From assembly GCA_023935145.1 (NCBI GenBank), contig CM043705.1, forward strand, positions 53,733,584-53,797,583: DNA of 64,000 nt. The letters are read 5' to 3'. The notes beneath the pieces were generated by a model. That model was not told where the DNA came from, ran no database searches, and worked only from the letters and a program-made list of their open reading frames with translations. Position numbers and translations under genes: made by a program. Source of the DNA: Bretschneidera sinensis. Taxonomy: Eukaryota; Streptophyta; Magnoliopsida; Brassicales; Akaniaceae. Below are positions 33,590 through 44,991 of this stretch, piece by piece. The first letter of the stretch is position 1. Each line of letters starts with the position of its first letter.

Positions 33590-34075
33590 CTAGGTAGCCC
33601 ACTTGCCATCTGATAACTCAGCATCATCTGACTCGGATCCTCCCGCATCAGTCGCCCTGGGTTGGAAAGAACTCGTCCTCGAGTTCATAATAGCTACATC
33701 GAAATCCCCAAAACAAGGACTCAAGTGTTTCGTATTAAAGACATCAGGCGGCAACCCAAGAGGAAGATCCTCTGGTATCAGGTCAGAAAACTCTGCTAAC
33801 AGCGGCAAATCCACTCTGAAACCGAGATCTCCATAACGATCCTCTCGACCACGGCGCTCCCCAAATCGAGCAGGATTGTGATGTGGGTTTTCGGAACTGG
33901 AATTGGAATCGTGATCTTCAATCTCACAATCAGCGAAATTTTGCGCCGCTAGACGCTAGGTTAACTTTGCAACTTGCCGCTGTAAATCCTCAATCATCGC
34001 ATCCTGAACGTTACGATCAAGGCGTGGGGCTTCCTCGTTCGGAACCTGTCCTCGGCAACCACGACCACCAACCAT
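33590..34075 (-). pseudogene. Array unit 18 ORF, nonsense codon
   Basis: The Gln of LTQRLA is TAG (around 33956). Otherwise it is open to the usual end. Its LTR (33243) is the shortest, missing about 64 bp including the AATAAA region. Confidence 0.8.
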
Positions 34076-34530
34076 GGAACTGATGAAATCTTGCCCTAGG
34101 AAAACGCTGAAGCTCTGATATCAACTGACACCGGGCAGAATAACGATTATTCTGCAGGCTAGTCGAACAAATAGTTCACAGGGAGTAACACAAGAAAAAC
34201 CCTAAAACAATACAGAGAAACTACTCTGATGCTTTATTTTAATTTATTCCAAAAATACAATAATGATGATTACGAAACCCTAAGACCTTATTTATATGGT
34301 CGAAGCTAAGATAATAAAATTAAATTAAGGCCGAATTTAAATTAAATAAAATAAAAAGTTTCCTAAAAACTAAAAACTGCCAATTTGAAGGTCTAAACGT
34401 CGTTTTTTGACTTAAAAATGACAATGCTCAGTATGTTATACTAAATTTTTCTCGGAAGCTCATTTCCAATTAGACTAGGGTCTTTGAAGTCCAATCCGAG
34501 CCTGTGGCCCGCTAAACAATGTAAACCGGC

Positions 34531-35016
34531 CTAGGTAGCCCACTTACCATCTAACAACTCAGCATCATCTGACTCGGATCTTCCTGCATCAGTCGCCCCG
34601 GGTTGGAAAGAACTCGTCCTCGAGTTCACAATAGCCACATCGGAATCCCCAAAACAAGGACTCAAGTGTTTCGCATTAAAGACATTAGGCGGCAACCTAT
34701 GAGGAAGATCCTCTGGTATCAGGTCAGAAAACTTTGCTAACAGTGGCAAATCCACTCTGAAACCGAGATCTCCGTAACGATCCTCCCGACCACGGCGTTC
34801 CCCCAATCGAGTAGGATTGTGATGTGGGTTTTCAGAACAGGAATCGGAATCGTGATCTTCAATCTCACGATCGCCGAAATTTTGCGCCGCTATACGCTGG
34901 GTTAACTCTGTAACTTACCGCTGTAAATCCTCAATCATCGCATCCTGAACGTTACGATCACAGCGTAGGGCTTCCTCGTTCGGAACCTGCCTGCGGCGAC
35001 CACGACCAGCAGCCAT
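34531..35016 (-). pseudogene. Array unit 19 ORF (last unit), nonsense codon
   Basis: The Gln of LQRQV is TAA (near 34916). The remainder is open and diverged (NPTRLGERR, PHRLPPNVF, FGDSDVAI). It is followed by the last, solo-ended LTR at 35067-35531. Confidence 0.8.
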
Positions 35017-35536
35017 GGAACTGATGAAATCTTGCCCTAGGAAAACGCTGAAGCTCTGATACCAACTGACACCAGGCAGAATAGCGATTATTCTGCAGGC
35101 TAGTCGAACAGATAGTTCACAGGGAGTAACACAAGAAAAACCCTAAAACAATACAGAGAAACTACTCTGATGCTTTATTTTAATTTATTCCAAAAATACA
35201 ATAATGATGATTACGAAACCCTAAGACCTTATTTATAAGGTCGAAGCTAAAATAGGAAAATTAAAATAAGGCCGAATTTAAATTAAATAAAATAAAAAGT
35301 TTTCTAAAAACTAAAAACTGCCAATTTGAAGGTCTAAACGTCATTTTTTGACTTAAAAATGATAATGCTCAATATAGGATATTGAATTTTGCCAGGAAGC
35401 CCGTTTCCAATCAGACTAGGGTCTTTGGGGCTCAATCCGAGCCCGTGGCCTGCTAAACGATGTAAACCGGCCTAGGTAGCCCACTTGTCATCGACAACTC
35501 AGCATCATCTGACTCGGATCCTCCTGCATCACTCAG

Positions 35537-35859
35537 TTGGTGTTCGTATTGTACTACTGAACTGAAATTTCATATCTGAAAGCTGTGTTTGCTTTTGTGT
35601 CTTCATTCTTTGAACCATTAATTAAGGTTATACTAGTTGGTTTAGATATTTTATGTTTGCAAATAACCTGGAAATAACAAAATTAGAGTTGGGTTTTTAG
35701 TCTTAATTTGAAGCCTTTACACTCTATAGAGCCAAACCATGTCTCAAGATTTCACTTATATTCAAATTCGTTCCCTGTTACAGAACATGTAGAAGCCTTC
35801 AGAAAATGATTCCAGGTTTATTGACCTTCTTTCCCAGTTAGAGGAAATACTTTAAGCAT
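35537..35859 (+). other. Sequence between array and MCTP-like frame (leader or intron remnant)
   Basis: No coding motif is seen. A potential splice acceptor (ccctgttacag|aacatg) ends at 35783, 80 bases before the first recognisable MCTP codon. If the two insertions are removed, this stretch follows 7255 and 17169-17212 directly. Confidence 0.35.
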
Positions 35860-36660
35860 TCAAAAAATGAAAGCTTTGCTCTAAAGAAGATCTCGCCTAA
35901 AATTGGTGTGGAAGCCTTCAAGGGCGATAATCTCCCATGCACGTATGACCTTGTTAAGCCAATGTACTATCTCTTTGTCCGGGTTGTCAAGGCTAAGGAT
36001 TTTCCTGGAAAAGATGTTACAGGTAATTGTAACCCCTTTGTCGAAGTAAATCTTCGAAACTACAAGGGAACTACCAAATATTTTGAGAAGAAGTTTAATC
36101 CCAAGTGGAATCAGATTTTTGCTTTCTCGAAGAATCAAATTAAAACTTCAGTTTTAGAAGTAACAATGAACCATGTGGATGTTCTTATAGATGATTTCAT
36201 AGGCAGGGTAATGTTTGTTATACTTAAGATCCCAATATGGGTTCGTCTAGATAGTCCGTTGGTGCCTCAGTAGTATAGAATGAAATATCAACATGAGAAT
36301 AAGGCTAAAGGAGAGCTGATGTTGGCTGTTTGGATGGGAACTTACGCAGATGAGGCATTTTCTGAGGCGTGGCACTTAGATGCAGCAATAGTCGGCCCTG
36401 TTGGTGTTGCCAACATCCGGTCGAAAGTATATCTTTCTTCCAAGCTTTGGTACGTGAGGGTAAATATGATCGAAACTCAGTACTTGATACCTAGTGATAA
36501 AAGTAGATTCCCAGAAGTTTATGTGAAGGCTATCCATGGAAACCAGGCTTCGAGAACTAGAACATCTCAAAGTAAGACTATAAATCCTATGTGGAATGAG
36601 GATTTGATGTTTGTAGCAGCCGAAATTCCTATTTCTAGCACAACCCAAGAAATTGATTAG
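35860..36660 (+). pseudogene. MCTP/FTIP-type multiple C2 domain gene, N-terminal fragment
   Basis: One frame, starting near 35860 (SKNESFALKKISPK), reads as the N-terminus of a plant multiple C2 domain and transmembrane region protein. The first C2 domain has STYDLV-like CTYDLVKPMYYLFVRVV, KDVTGNCNPFVEV (Asp-to-Asn at a usual Ca-binding position), NPKWNQIFAFSK and DDFIGRV. A TAG at 36271-36273 replaces the Trp of the conserved APQWYR motif. The frame then continues through GELMLAVWMGTYADEAFSEAWH and the second C2 domain (KLWYVRVNMIE, SRFPEVYVKAI, TINPMWNEDLMFVAAE). Homology ends abruptly after AAE at about 36630. The first Met is not conserved, and the remaining C2 domains and the C-terminal membrane segments are missing. 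In intact relatives these proteins tether ER to plasma membrane or move flowering signals at plasmodesmata. Here the copy is a truncated pseudogene. Confidence 0.9.
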
Positions 36661-37786
36661 GCAAAACATTCTTCATATTAATTTGAAAAGGACATCTATA
36701 GTTATTAAAATATACTTGGGGAGTTAATTCTTATGAAGCTTTGTTACATTTTTGTCTTCAATATATTGTGATTTCCCTTTTTTCCATTTCATTTTCTCCC
36801 GTACTGATCAATCTCTTTGATAACTATTGTGGAATGTTACATATGCAAAAACGTATAGTAAATCTTTTTTTTTATTTTTTTACATTAAAGACGTATAATA
36901 AGTTAATTTTTTTAATGATAATAAAGTGGTATCACGCATCAATTTACAAGCATAGTATTAAGTTTATTTTCCTGATAAATCAAAAGCAGACTATCCACAT
37001 TTAATCTACAAAATTCGTAAAAAAAAAAAATATCCTTATGACCTGACTATTACAAATATGGAGATTGAAACATTATATAGTTGTAACATTATGCTTAGCA
37101 TAGCATCGCTTCAAATAATAAAAAAAATATCCATTGAAGTACAAGTAGTCCTTGTGCCTAATTTGTAAAATGGATGCTGCCCTTATCCCTGCTTTTCTCA
37201 CTGCCCACTTAATTAACCTCTTGCTGATCACATTTGGGTTTAGAAGCAAATTCTCTTTACTTCAAGTACCTGGATTGGATCTTCTAGGATCTGCATGCCT
37301 CTTGTTTATCACTTCTATTGAATATTTCTTTTTAAAGTTCATTCCATTTGCGTTGGTGATCAGACCATTCGGGGTCATTTTGCTTAACGCAATGATGAGA
37401 AGCACAATTCTCTCTGCCTATGGACAAAGATTCGAACCTCAACCTCAAATCTCGTTGTTAATAATAATAATAATAATAAATCAGACCAATCGGCCAAACA
37501 GCATGATTTAAATCCCTATTCTCACTTTTCATGTGTGTTGGAACCATTTGGTTAATTTGTGAAGTTATGCTAAATTTGATTGGCTTTTGTCTGAGTTACC
37601 ATAGCATTAGATCTTTGAAATATTATGACTCATTCTCTCATTCTATGGTGGCTGACAGTCCACCAAAAGCAACATATATAATCTAATTCTTATAACTATA
37701 GCTTAATATAGATTATAGTTGGACAAGTAAATGATTGGGCCGTTTTAGCTCCACCCTCCACATAAACATAAACACAAACACAAACC

Positions 37787-37840
<54 letters not shown>

Positions 37841-38289
37841 TTGAACTCTTTCTGTTATTTAAAGTACATAAGTAACAGTATTTTAACAACACAGATTGTG
37901 TTCATACTACAGGTATCTTATGTTACATAAACTCGAACATAAGTGTCGGACACCGGTACGTATTTCATTGTAAGATTTGTTTAGTTTTTATAATTTTTTA
38001 CACTTTTTCTGTAATCTAAAGTTTTCAAATGTTATACCCTTATCTAAAGTGTCTATATTCGATACGGGTACGATATAATAAAATGAAGAGTCTATGTAAA
38101 ATAACAGTTATCTTCTCAAAACGTGATCAAGTACCTATTTGGCTTTAGGTTTTAATAATTCTTGCTTTATGCTTCGGCCTAGTATGCATTATTGTCTCTG
38201 TTTCTATGCTTTGTAGCTATTAGTTTGATTTTTCTCGTATGTATAGCAATCATTATTAATTTCTCTATCTAATAATTTTCTCTAGAAAA
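36661..38289. other. Intergenic, with microsatellites
   Basis: No gene is recognised. A (TAA)n tract lies at about 37460-37480, and a compound (CT)n(AT)n microsatellite at 37789-37840. The open stretch at 37152-37511 has hydrophobic composition but no known motif. 38228-38287 closely repeats 41565-41625. Confidence 0.45.
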
Positions 38290-39170
38290 AAAGCAACATG
38301 ATTAGTCCTTCCACATACGTAGAACGGTCATTGAGTCTTGTCTTTGCCCTTAAAGTTTCTAGAATTTGGGTTACATGAACGATTGGGTTGGTTTTGATGA
38401 TTTTGGTTGGTTTGAAAGTTATTGGGTGAGCTATTGGGCCTAAAGTTATTAGGTCGGTTATTATTATTCTTCTAATTTTTATTTTTGAAGTTGTTTTCCC
38501 TAAGCTTAAATCGGTTGGAGGTTTTATTTTGTTCTACCATATTCATCTTAGTCTCCATCTCATTTTTGACTTGAAACTTAACCTATATTGTTCTTATATT
38601 CTAAAAGAATTGAAAACTTGGGTTAAGGTCAAAGTACCTTGTTTATATCTAAGGCTTTTGGAAAATTCACTCCAAGAAAGTGAAAGTTTATCTATAAGAC
38701 ACGACACCTTAAAATTTTCACTAAAATTAATATCATTCTCCTCTACACCTCTAAGATAGTTTTGAAACTCATGAATTTGATCATTAATTGATTTACCATC
38801 TACCCTTTTTATACCCACATCATCTATACCATACTCATCTTCTAAGTCTTTCCATAGATCTTTAGCACTTTTGGTAGAATGGTAAATTTCGTAAAGACAC
38901 AGAGAAAGGGCATTAAGAATTCTATTGTGACACTGATATTCTATTTCTTGAGGGGTATAATTATGTGTTTTGGATTCACTAGTTGATGTATCTCTAGGTT
39001 GAGTTGAATCTTCTAAAGCGGGTATGAAACCTAACACCGTTAACTGATTCATCATTTGCTTTTGCCATCTCCTAAAATAGAGTCCATCAAATTTTTCGAG
39101 TTCTACACTATTGGCTTCCTCGTATGATGTAATTCTAGGAGCTATTTAAGGCAACTCAAGTTTCTGTAAG
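38290..39170 (-). pseudogene. Copia gag relic (UBN2-type)
   Basis: Reading down from about 39170 the frame gives ITSYEEANSVELEKFDG, RRWQKQMMNQLTVLGF, then HNRILNALSLCLYEIY, AKDLWKDLEDEYGIDD, NDQIHEFQNYLRG and CLIDKLSLSWSEFSKSL, the order of the retrotransposon gag UBN2 domain. It has a single long open part (38594-39055). After a stop near 38570 an Asn/Pro-rich linker (NNNRPNNFRPN, NHQNQPNR) leads to the start of a zinc knuckle (FYVCGRTNHVA) at about 38290-38330. Protease and everything after are missing. Related to none of elements 1-4 at obvious similarity. Confidence 0.85.
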
Positions 39171-40550
39171 TAACAAAATCTATGTTCAATATTTCAATTA
39201 CTAAAATAAATATATATGAATAAGATTAACACAAATACACAAAATTAATAACTATAACGTATATTATTTGCATATAAGAAAATATATATATATATATATA
39301 TATATTAAATTTAAGTACAATACAAGCTACCACATAAGAAAAAATCAATAAGATATTAAGTATTCTAAAACTTTGTAATAATGATATTTTGTTTTGGTTG
39401 CTTTATTGTTTCCCATTTTAAATGTTTTATTGAAAACAAATAACCAACAAATCCGTTTATAAAATAAAATTGTATTGGTTTGATTATTATAACATATTTG
39501 AAATTTATATGTAATAGTTTTTTTAAAAAATAAAATAGAAACTAATTTAAGTACTATTAATTGTTATTAAAGACATATTAAATATAACAGTTTAATTTTG
39601 ATTTAATACAAATATGAAACTAATTTCATTAAATTTATATTTAAACAAAATTTATAGCACATAGTTTAGAATTGAAATGTAATATGTTTAGAACATATAC
39701 TGTTTTTAAAATTTGAACAAGTTTTTTAAGTTGGTTTTAACAAACAATTTTTTTAAAATAGAAACAAAACTGCAAATGAATTAAAATAAAGTTATTTGAA
39801 ACCAATAAGCTACTTTTTTTTAAATAATTGATATGTTGTATATAGAATGCAATTTTTTAAACCAAATTTTAGAATAAGTTATACCAAATAAAATATAAAT
39901 AGAGATATAAATTTCAATTTATAACAAATTTAGCTATTGGAAAATATATAATTATTTACTGAAAATTAGAAGACAAATTTGAATATATATTTGTGAAATT
40001 CAAAACAATTTAACACAACATGCATAATAAAGTATAAAAAAAATTATATAATTAATTAAACCTAAAAAAATAAAAAATTGAAGGAGTTGGTATGTGAGTC
40101 ATGGAAAACCACTGTCCTAAAGTCGTTATAGCCTCCTTACGTGCGGATACGAATGACTAAGACCGACTCCAAGATAAAACCAAAGTGCTCGCAGCTTTGC
40201 CATCTACAATGTGCACAGCCACTAGGAAGCGGAAATGAATCGACCCGATCAAGGTTGTCCAAAAACAAAAATATATAGAAACAAATAGAGTAACTCTCTC
40301 AAAGCATTTAAGATAAGAAAAAGATTATGAAAAGTATATTTCTTAGGCTCTTGTAAAGCTTGGTACTTATAAGCAAAAGTGAACCTAAAAATTTAATTCA
40401 AAATTTAAAATATAAATAAATTAAAAATTTGTAACTCTTAATTTATTAAGATTAATCATAAATTATAACATTCAATTTATTGAAAATAATTACAAATTTT
40501 TAATTTTTAATTTATTGAAATTAATAACAAATTTGTAACTTTTATAAATT
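39171..40550. other. AT-rich intergenic DNA
   Basis: No reading frame. A (TA)n tract at 39281-39305. A GC-richer island at about 40080-40260 between AT-rich arms could be the LTR/leader belonging to the minus-strand gag relic, but I find no LTR ends. Confidence 0.4.
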
Positions 40551-40802
40551 CAAACCGATTTGAAGTTTAGTTCAATCACATCAGAAAGTGGTTTTACATG
40601 TGAGATTTTGAAGAATGACGGGAAAGCTTTTTATTGGGCTATTAATGAAATTGGAGCTGAAATTCAAAGACAGTTTGGTGATTTGTTGATGTCAAGCTTA
40701 GTTGCTGGCGAGTCTCATGCTTGTGGACTGACAACGGCAGGTTCTTTAGTTTGCAAAGGGAGTAATGAATCTGGGCAATCTGGGCAACGGCAAGTTCTTT
40801 AG
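40551..40802 (+). pseudogene. CRINKLY4-related receptor-kinase ectodomain fragment
   Basis: The frame FSSITSESGFTCEILKND ... INEIGAEIQRQFGDL ... SLVAGESHACGLTTAGSLVCKGSNESGQ is typical of the extracellular RCC1-like (crinkly) repeats of plant CRINKLY4-related kinases (CCR type), with conserved Cys in FTC, HACGL and LVC. Only about two repeats remain, and the signal peptide, TNFR-like region, membrane segment and kinase are missing. A 22-bp direct repeat (caacggca(g/a)gttctttagtttg at about 40734 and 40788) ends the homology, pointing to a small tandem duplication at the breakpoint. Confidence 0.75.
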
Positions 40803-41009
40803 TTTGTCTGATTGGTCTGGTAATATCTGCAGATAATGTCAAATTGAAATTCCTCTTGCAGTGCCATCGCCACCACTAAGATCGCCACATTGTTTTGTTT
40901 TGGCGTGAGGAAATAGAAAGACATGGATAATTTGGTCTTTTAACTCAGCACACACAAAATTTACCGTGAATAGGTTTAAAAGAGCCGTGTTTTAGCAAAA
41001 CCCTACCTA

Positions 41010-41830
41010 TACCGTAGTACAGTACAGTGCCTAGATTTTACATTGTTTACTGTACTACTTGTTTTTAATAATTATTGCAGAGAGGCAAGTTCAGGGGAGT
41101 GGATGTAGTACAGCCCAAACATATTTTAGTCTTTTTCTTTTTTTTCTGCATATTTGTTTATTTTCTCAGTCGGATCCAAATATTCCCTGAGACAAGGAAT
41201 TATCAGATAGGTAGAGAACCCTTGCATCAGTTCATATGGAAATTTTATGGGGACTCGTTTTAAAACTGATTTTTTATTATTAAAACATATACTAAATAAT
41301 AATTAAATAAAAAAGATTGATACAAAAAATAATATAGTAAAAGTTTTTTTATATAATTATTAGTGAAGATTTTTTGGTTTAAAATTAAATTTTCGAATCA
41401 GATTCTGATAAAGATTTTTTTCTGTTCGTACGATCACTTAATTTTTATAATTATTCATATGAATTATTTTTGTTATTTAGATGGCTTCAAGATTAGTGAT
41501 GCATGAAATTGCATGCGTCAAATACACGGAGCAATAATTATGTGAAGTTTCACTTTAAAATTTCTCGTATGTATAGCAATCATTATTAATTTCTCTATTT
41601 AATAATTTTTCTCTAAAAAAGATGTAAATTAATTAGGGTTTTGAAGTTTGTATTTTTTTCCTCTATTAAAACCACTCTTGATTAACCAGTTAAAGCTAAT
41701 TAATTAACATCTAAAATAAAACTTTATTAATTACTAGCTAATTTTAACTTAAGAAGTCTTTGTCATTACACTTGATGATGCAATGTAAGTAGGCCCAGCG
41801 ATGCATACTGTTGACCAAAATCATCAGAAA
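41010..41830 (+). repeat. Decayed duplicated segment, copy B
   Basis: Collinear with 4815-5900 through blocks tttactgtactact (41047), gtagtacag (41106), ggagcaataatt (41529), taattagggttttgaagtt (41631), and actagctaattttaactta with gatgatgcaatg (41730-41785). A third short copy of its 41565-41625 part is at 38228-38287. The open stretch at 41075-41263 has no known motif. Confidence 0.55.
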
Positions 41831-43026
41831 TCAAACATCTCCGATAAACCTTCCATTTGATTATCATTTCCTGTTTGAATTAAAGTCTACTTAACATCTT
41901 TATATTAAAGAAGAGTCAGGTTTATGTCATAAAAATAGTAATATTCAAAGTGGTCTTAAAGTGCATCATACAGAGATAGACAAAACTAAAAAAACATCCT
42001 TTAAAAGTGAAAGTCGGAGAAAAATTTAAGAAAACTGCAAGAAAGAATAAGGGGAAAGATAATTTACGTGTGCATACAGTGGTATGCAAATTTAATTATT
42101 TTGAAAACAAAAATGGATGTGAATACATTTGAGGATGACATTAACATATCAATTCGTTTGGTTTGATTTGTTAAAGTTGTAAGGTCATTTGACCGGTATG
42201 CATTTAAATTTATAATTTAATGTTATTTGGTTGATTAAATTATTTAGTGACACTATAAATTTACATGAAATATTAAATTAAGATTTATTATAAATTTAAA
42301 GTAAAAGTCACTATGAACACTTATTGCTATAGCTTATTTGTGTGCATAAGTTGTTGTCAAATAACATCTTGCTAGTCAAATTGATATAACATCACTAGAT
42401 ATATTTGTAAGGAATTAATGTTCAAATGATAGTATCTTGCTTGATATGTGACTATTACGTATAATAAACATGAAGTTAATAAATTTCTGCGTTTGTGTGT
42501 ATGTCTTTAAGACATAATATGAATATGAGTAACGTTGTGTTGAAGCATAATGATAGGGATTGTTTTGGTTTATGCATAGAAAACTCACATGATCAATTGA
42601 AATATGTGTAAGAAGAATTAATTATAGATGCACACATGAAAAATGACATTTCTAGAAGTGGTGAGTGAGGATGCTATATAACCCGAGCATTGTGATCACC
42701 ATGAGTGCTATTGTATGTGTATCTTAATGAAAAAGACATGGTGATATATATGGTAATATTGAATAAAGGTTTTAATGATGAATCAGAGAGTCCGACCACT
42801 TGTTTTAGACAAAGTAAGAGTCTTTGTACAGATAAAGGTGTAGATGTAGAGTTTTGATATTCAATATCAAAACTGGGCTTCGTTTATATGATTCAATTCC
42901 TCAAGCATATTTGTTTATGGCCACATTGAGTAGTAACCTGCGTATTCACAAATAACACATAGTAGAAATATGAGGGTTATTTTGTTGTTTAACAATGAAA
43001 TAATTAATTTCCTATTGTTGTTAATG

Positions 43027-43098
<72 letters not shown>

Positions 43099-43329
43099 AA
43101 TGTGGGGGTATTAATTATATTATAGAATACCATAAATATATGTGAAAATTTGTTGAAATCTTGACACTTATATGGTTTATATAAGCGAAACTAAGAAATA
43201 CACTTTATGGAAATTAAAATGAGAAAGCTTAATGAGAGTTATGCTTTGAGTATTTCATAGTACATTATGAGAATATACAAATTTAGTAGAATCTTTGGTT
43301 ACCTACAATAAATCAAAGATTTGATTTGA
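41831..43329. other. Intergenic, with long (AT)n(GT)n microsatellite
   Basis: No gene is recognised. 43028-43066 is a pure (AT)n run directly followed by (GT)n to 43096, about 70 bp in all and probably polymorphic. Part of this stretch may be decayed sequence of copia element 3, whose recognisable pol starts at about 43380. Confidence 0.5.
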
Positions 43330-43815
43330 ATCGGTTGTATCAAAATGATACACTTATGCCATGGTAATTCGGTTGTATCAAGAGGATACACCGATGCTAA
43401 TCGGATGTTGAGAGTGAAAGATATAAAATACCAAAGAGGAGGTGACGTTTCTTGATCACACAATGAAATCCGAATTAATTGTCTCAATAACAATTGAGAA
43501 AAAAATGTTGAATGGATTAATTAAAAATTTATTGTTGAAAATAAATTTTGTGGCCACATCCTATGCATTTCAAATCCATACTTTGTGATAATGAAGTTTT
43601 ATGAGAGGTGCCTTAAATAGTAAGTCTAGACACATCAGTCTTAGACATGAGTATGTGAGACAATTGATACAAGATGATATCATTATAATTGTCTATGTAA
43701 AGTCAAGTAAGAACTTGGGTGATCCACTTACTAAGGCACTTGCAAGAGATCTAGTAAGTAATACATCTAGAGAGATGGGACTTGAACCATTTAAAAGTCA
43801 GCAGTGATGGCAACT
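43330..43815 (+). pseudogene. Copia element 3, RNase H end of pol (left part)
   Basis: Readable pieces are GYTDAN (about 43387), HCDNEV-like sequence near 43580, then NSKSRHISLRHEYVRQLIQ, VYVKSSKNLGDPLTKALARDL and SREMGLEPF, the standard copia RNase H ending. Frameshifts lie near 43590 and 43790. A ~38-bp imperfect tandem duplication (cggttgtatcaa...gatacac) lies at 43330-43400. The last codons are split by element 2: the frame reads GAT GGC AAC up to 43814 and resumes at 54566 with CCA ACC TAA. Confidence 0.85.
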
Positions 43816-44991
43816 TGTAGATCGAGGTTCAAACCCAAGAGAGGGGTGAATTGGGTTTTAAAAACTTTTTGTTAATTAACTTGCAAATTTTTAAACAGTT
43901 TAACACGCAAAGCACACAATCAAATAATATGCTTGAAAAGAAAGGAGTTAAGGAAGAGAATATGAAAACTCCGTTGATAGTGGTTCGGCAATATCGGAAT
44001 CACTTCAACCCTACGTCCACTCTTTTCAAGGGACTTCATTGAAGTAATCCACTAAACGTTAGTCGAGCAACTTCATGGGTGTTGCACAAACCTTACAAAC
44101 AATCTCTTCCTTATGGAAGTTACAACGAAGTGTTTAATCTTAAACACTCTAAGAGTTACACAAACTTTTTCTCTTTACAATAAATTGTGTTAACTGTAAA
44201 TTAAATGGTAGAGAGATAGCAATGAATTCTTTTACAAATGAAAAATATATCTCTTTCAAGAACAAGCTTAAAGAATGGCTCACAATGAATTTTTCAAAGC
44301 TTTTGAGAATTAATGAGCTATATTGATGAATTGAATGTACTATTGTCTTCTTTTAAATGCTCATTGAAGTGGGTATATATAGCCTTCAACTTATATGGCC
44401 GTTTGATACTGACTTGGTAGGTTTGGGGCATTAAATTTTCGAGCCACGCATCTCAAACAGTTATATTTTTGAATTATCAGTCGATTGGGTCTTTGTACCA
44501 ATCGACTTGGTCAAGTGAAAAAGTTTACTTTTAGGCATAGGGAAAGTACCAATCGACTGGGTCATAGGACCAATCGACAAGGTTAAGTTACCAGTCGACT
44601 AGGTCCTATTTCCATTCGATTGAGAACTTACTGTCCCTTTTCTCAGTCAATTGGTATAGAGACCCAGTCGACTAGGTTGTCCTTAAACCTAGTTTTTATG
44701 TTTCAAAACAGTTTTTAACTTACAAACATTTTTTGTATTTTAGTTTTGTCAAAGCCTTTTGTAAATTGAGCCACAAATAAAGCTAGATAATTGAAATTTA
44801 GAGATTTACACTGTGATTCAATTACCATAGTGCCTATTCTAGATCATATGTCTTCTTTTGGTGTCTGAGCGTGTTGAGTTCTTGCATTTTGTTTCTGTAC
44901 TGAATGTTTTTACTGTTTAAACACTTAGATAAAACTGTTAGTCCAATTTGAGTGGTGTTTTGTCATTATTAAAATCAAATACAGGTCAACG
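43816..44991 (-). repeat. 3' LTR of copia element 2
   Basis: Plus-strand ends are TGTAGATCGAGG and GGTCAACG (usual final A changed to G). 1176 bp long. The AGTCGACT motif cluster occupies about 44476-44680. Adjacent on its right is the complement of the polypurine tract (atctccccctttt, 44993-45005). Confidence 0.9.

Larger units (their letters stand above)
17208..35536 (-). mobile_element. 18.3-kb tandem array of an internally deleted Ty3/gypsy element
   Basis: 20 LTRs alternate with 19 internal regions, all in the same orientation (coding strand minus). LTR starts on the plus strand are at 17213, 18155, 19096, 20042, 20989, 21936, 22877, 23818, 24764, 25711, 26652, 27598, 28545, 29491, 30438, 31379, 32296, 33243, 34126 and 35067; the last LTR ends at 35531. 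Both ends of the whole array are exact LTR ends (TGACGCC... and ...CTGCATCA) and are flanked by an identical CTCAG (17208-17212, 35532-35536). Each LTR (about 465 bp) keeps a TATA box and a polyadenylation signal on the minus strand. Each internal region (about 475 bp) has a primer-binding site for initiator tRNA-Met (best form GGTATCAGAGC) and one short chimeric gag-pol ORF. Protease, RT core, RNase H and integrase are absent from every unit. The array therefore depends on others for transposition and behaves as a retrotransposon-derived satellite. Confidence 0.95.

Noticed and set aside
17912..34083. Recurring plus-strand open frames of 66-77 codons in each array unit
   Set aside because: They lie opposite the gag/pol fusion frame, follow its period, and have no similarity to known proteins; they are antisense shadows of the minus-strand ORF.
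17213..35531. Regular direct repeats, first impression of a CRISPR-like or ordinary satellite array
   Set aside because: Units are 883-947 bp, contain LTR ends, primer-binding sites and a gag-derived ORF, and the genome is plant-like; there are no short repeats with unique spacers.
37152..37511. 119-codon hydrophobic open frame
   Set aside because: No recognisable domain, simple-sequence end (TAA repeats translated as Ile), and no support as an exon.
42915..43133. Open frame with Thr-His and Ile-Tyr repeats
   Set aside because: It is a translation of the (AT)n(GT)n microsatellite.
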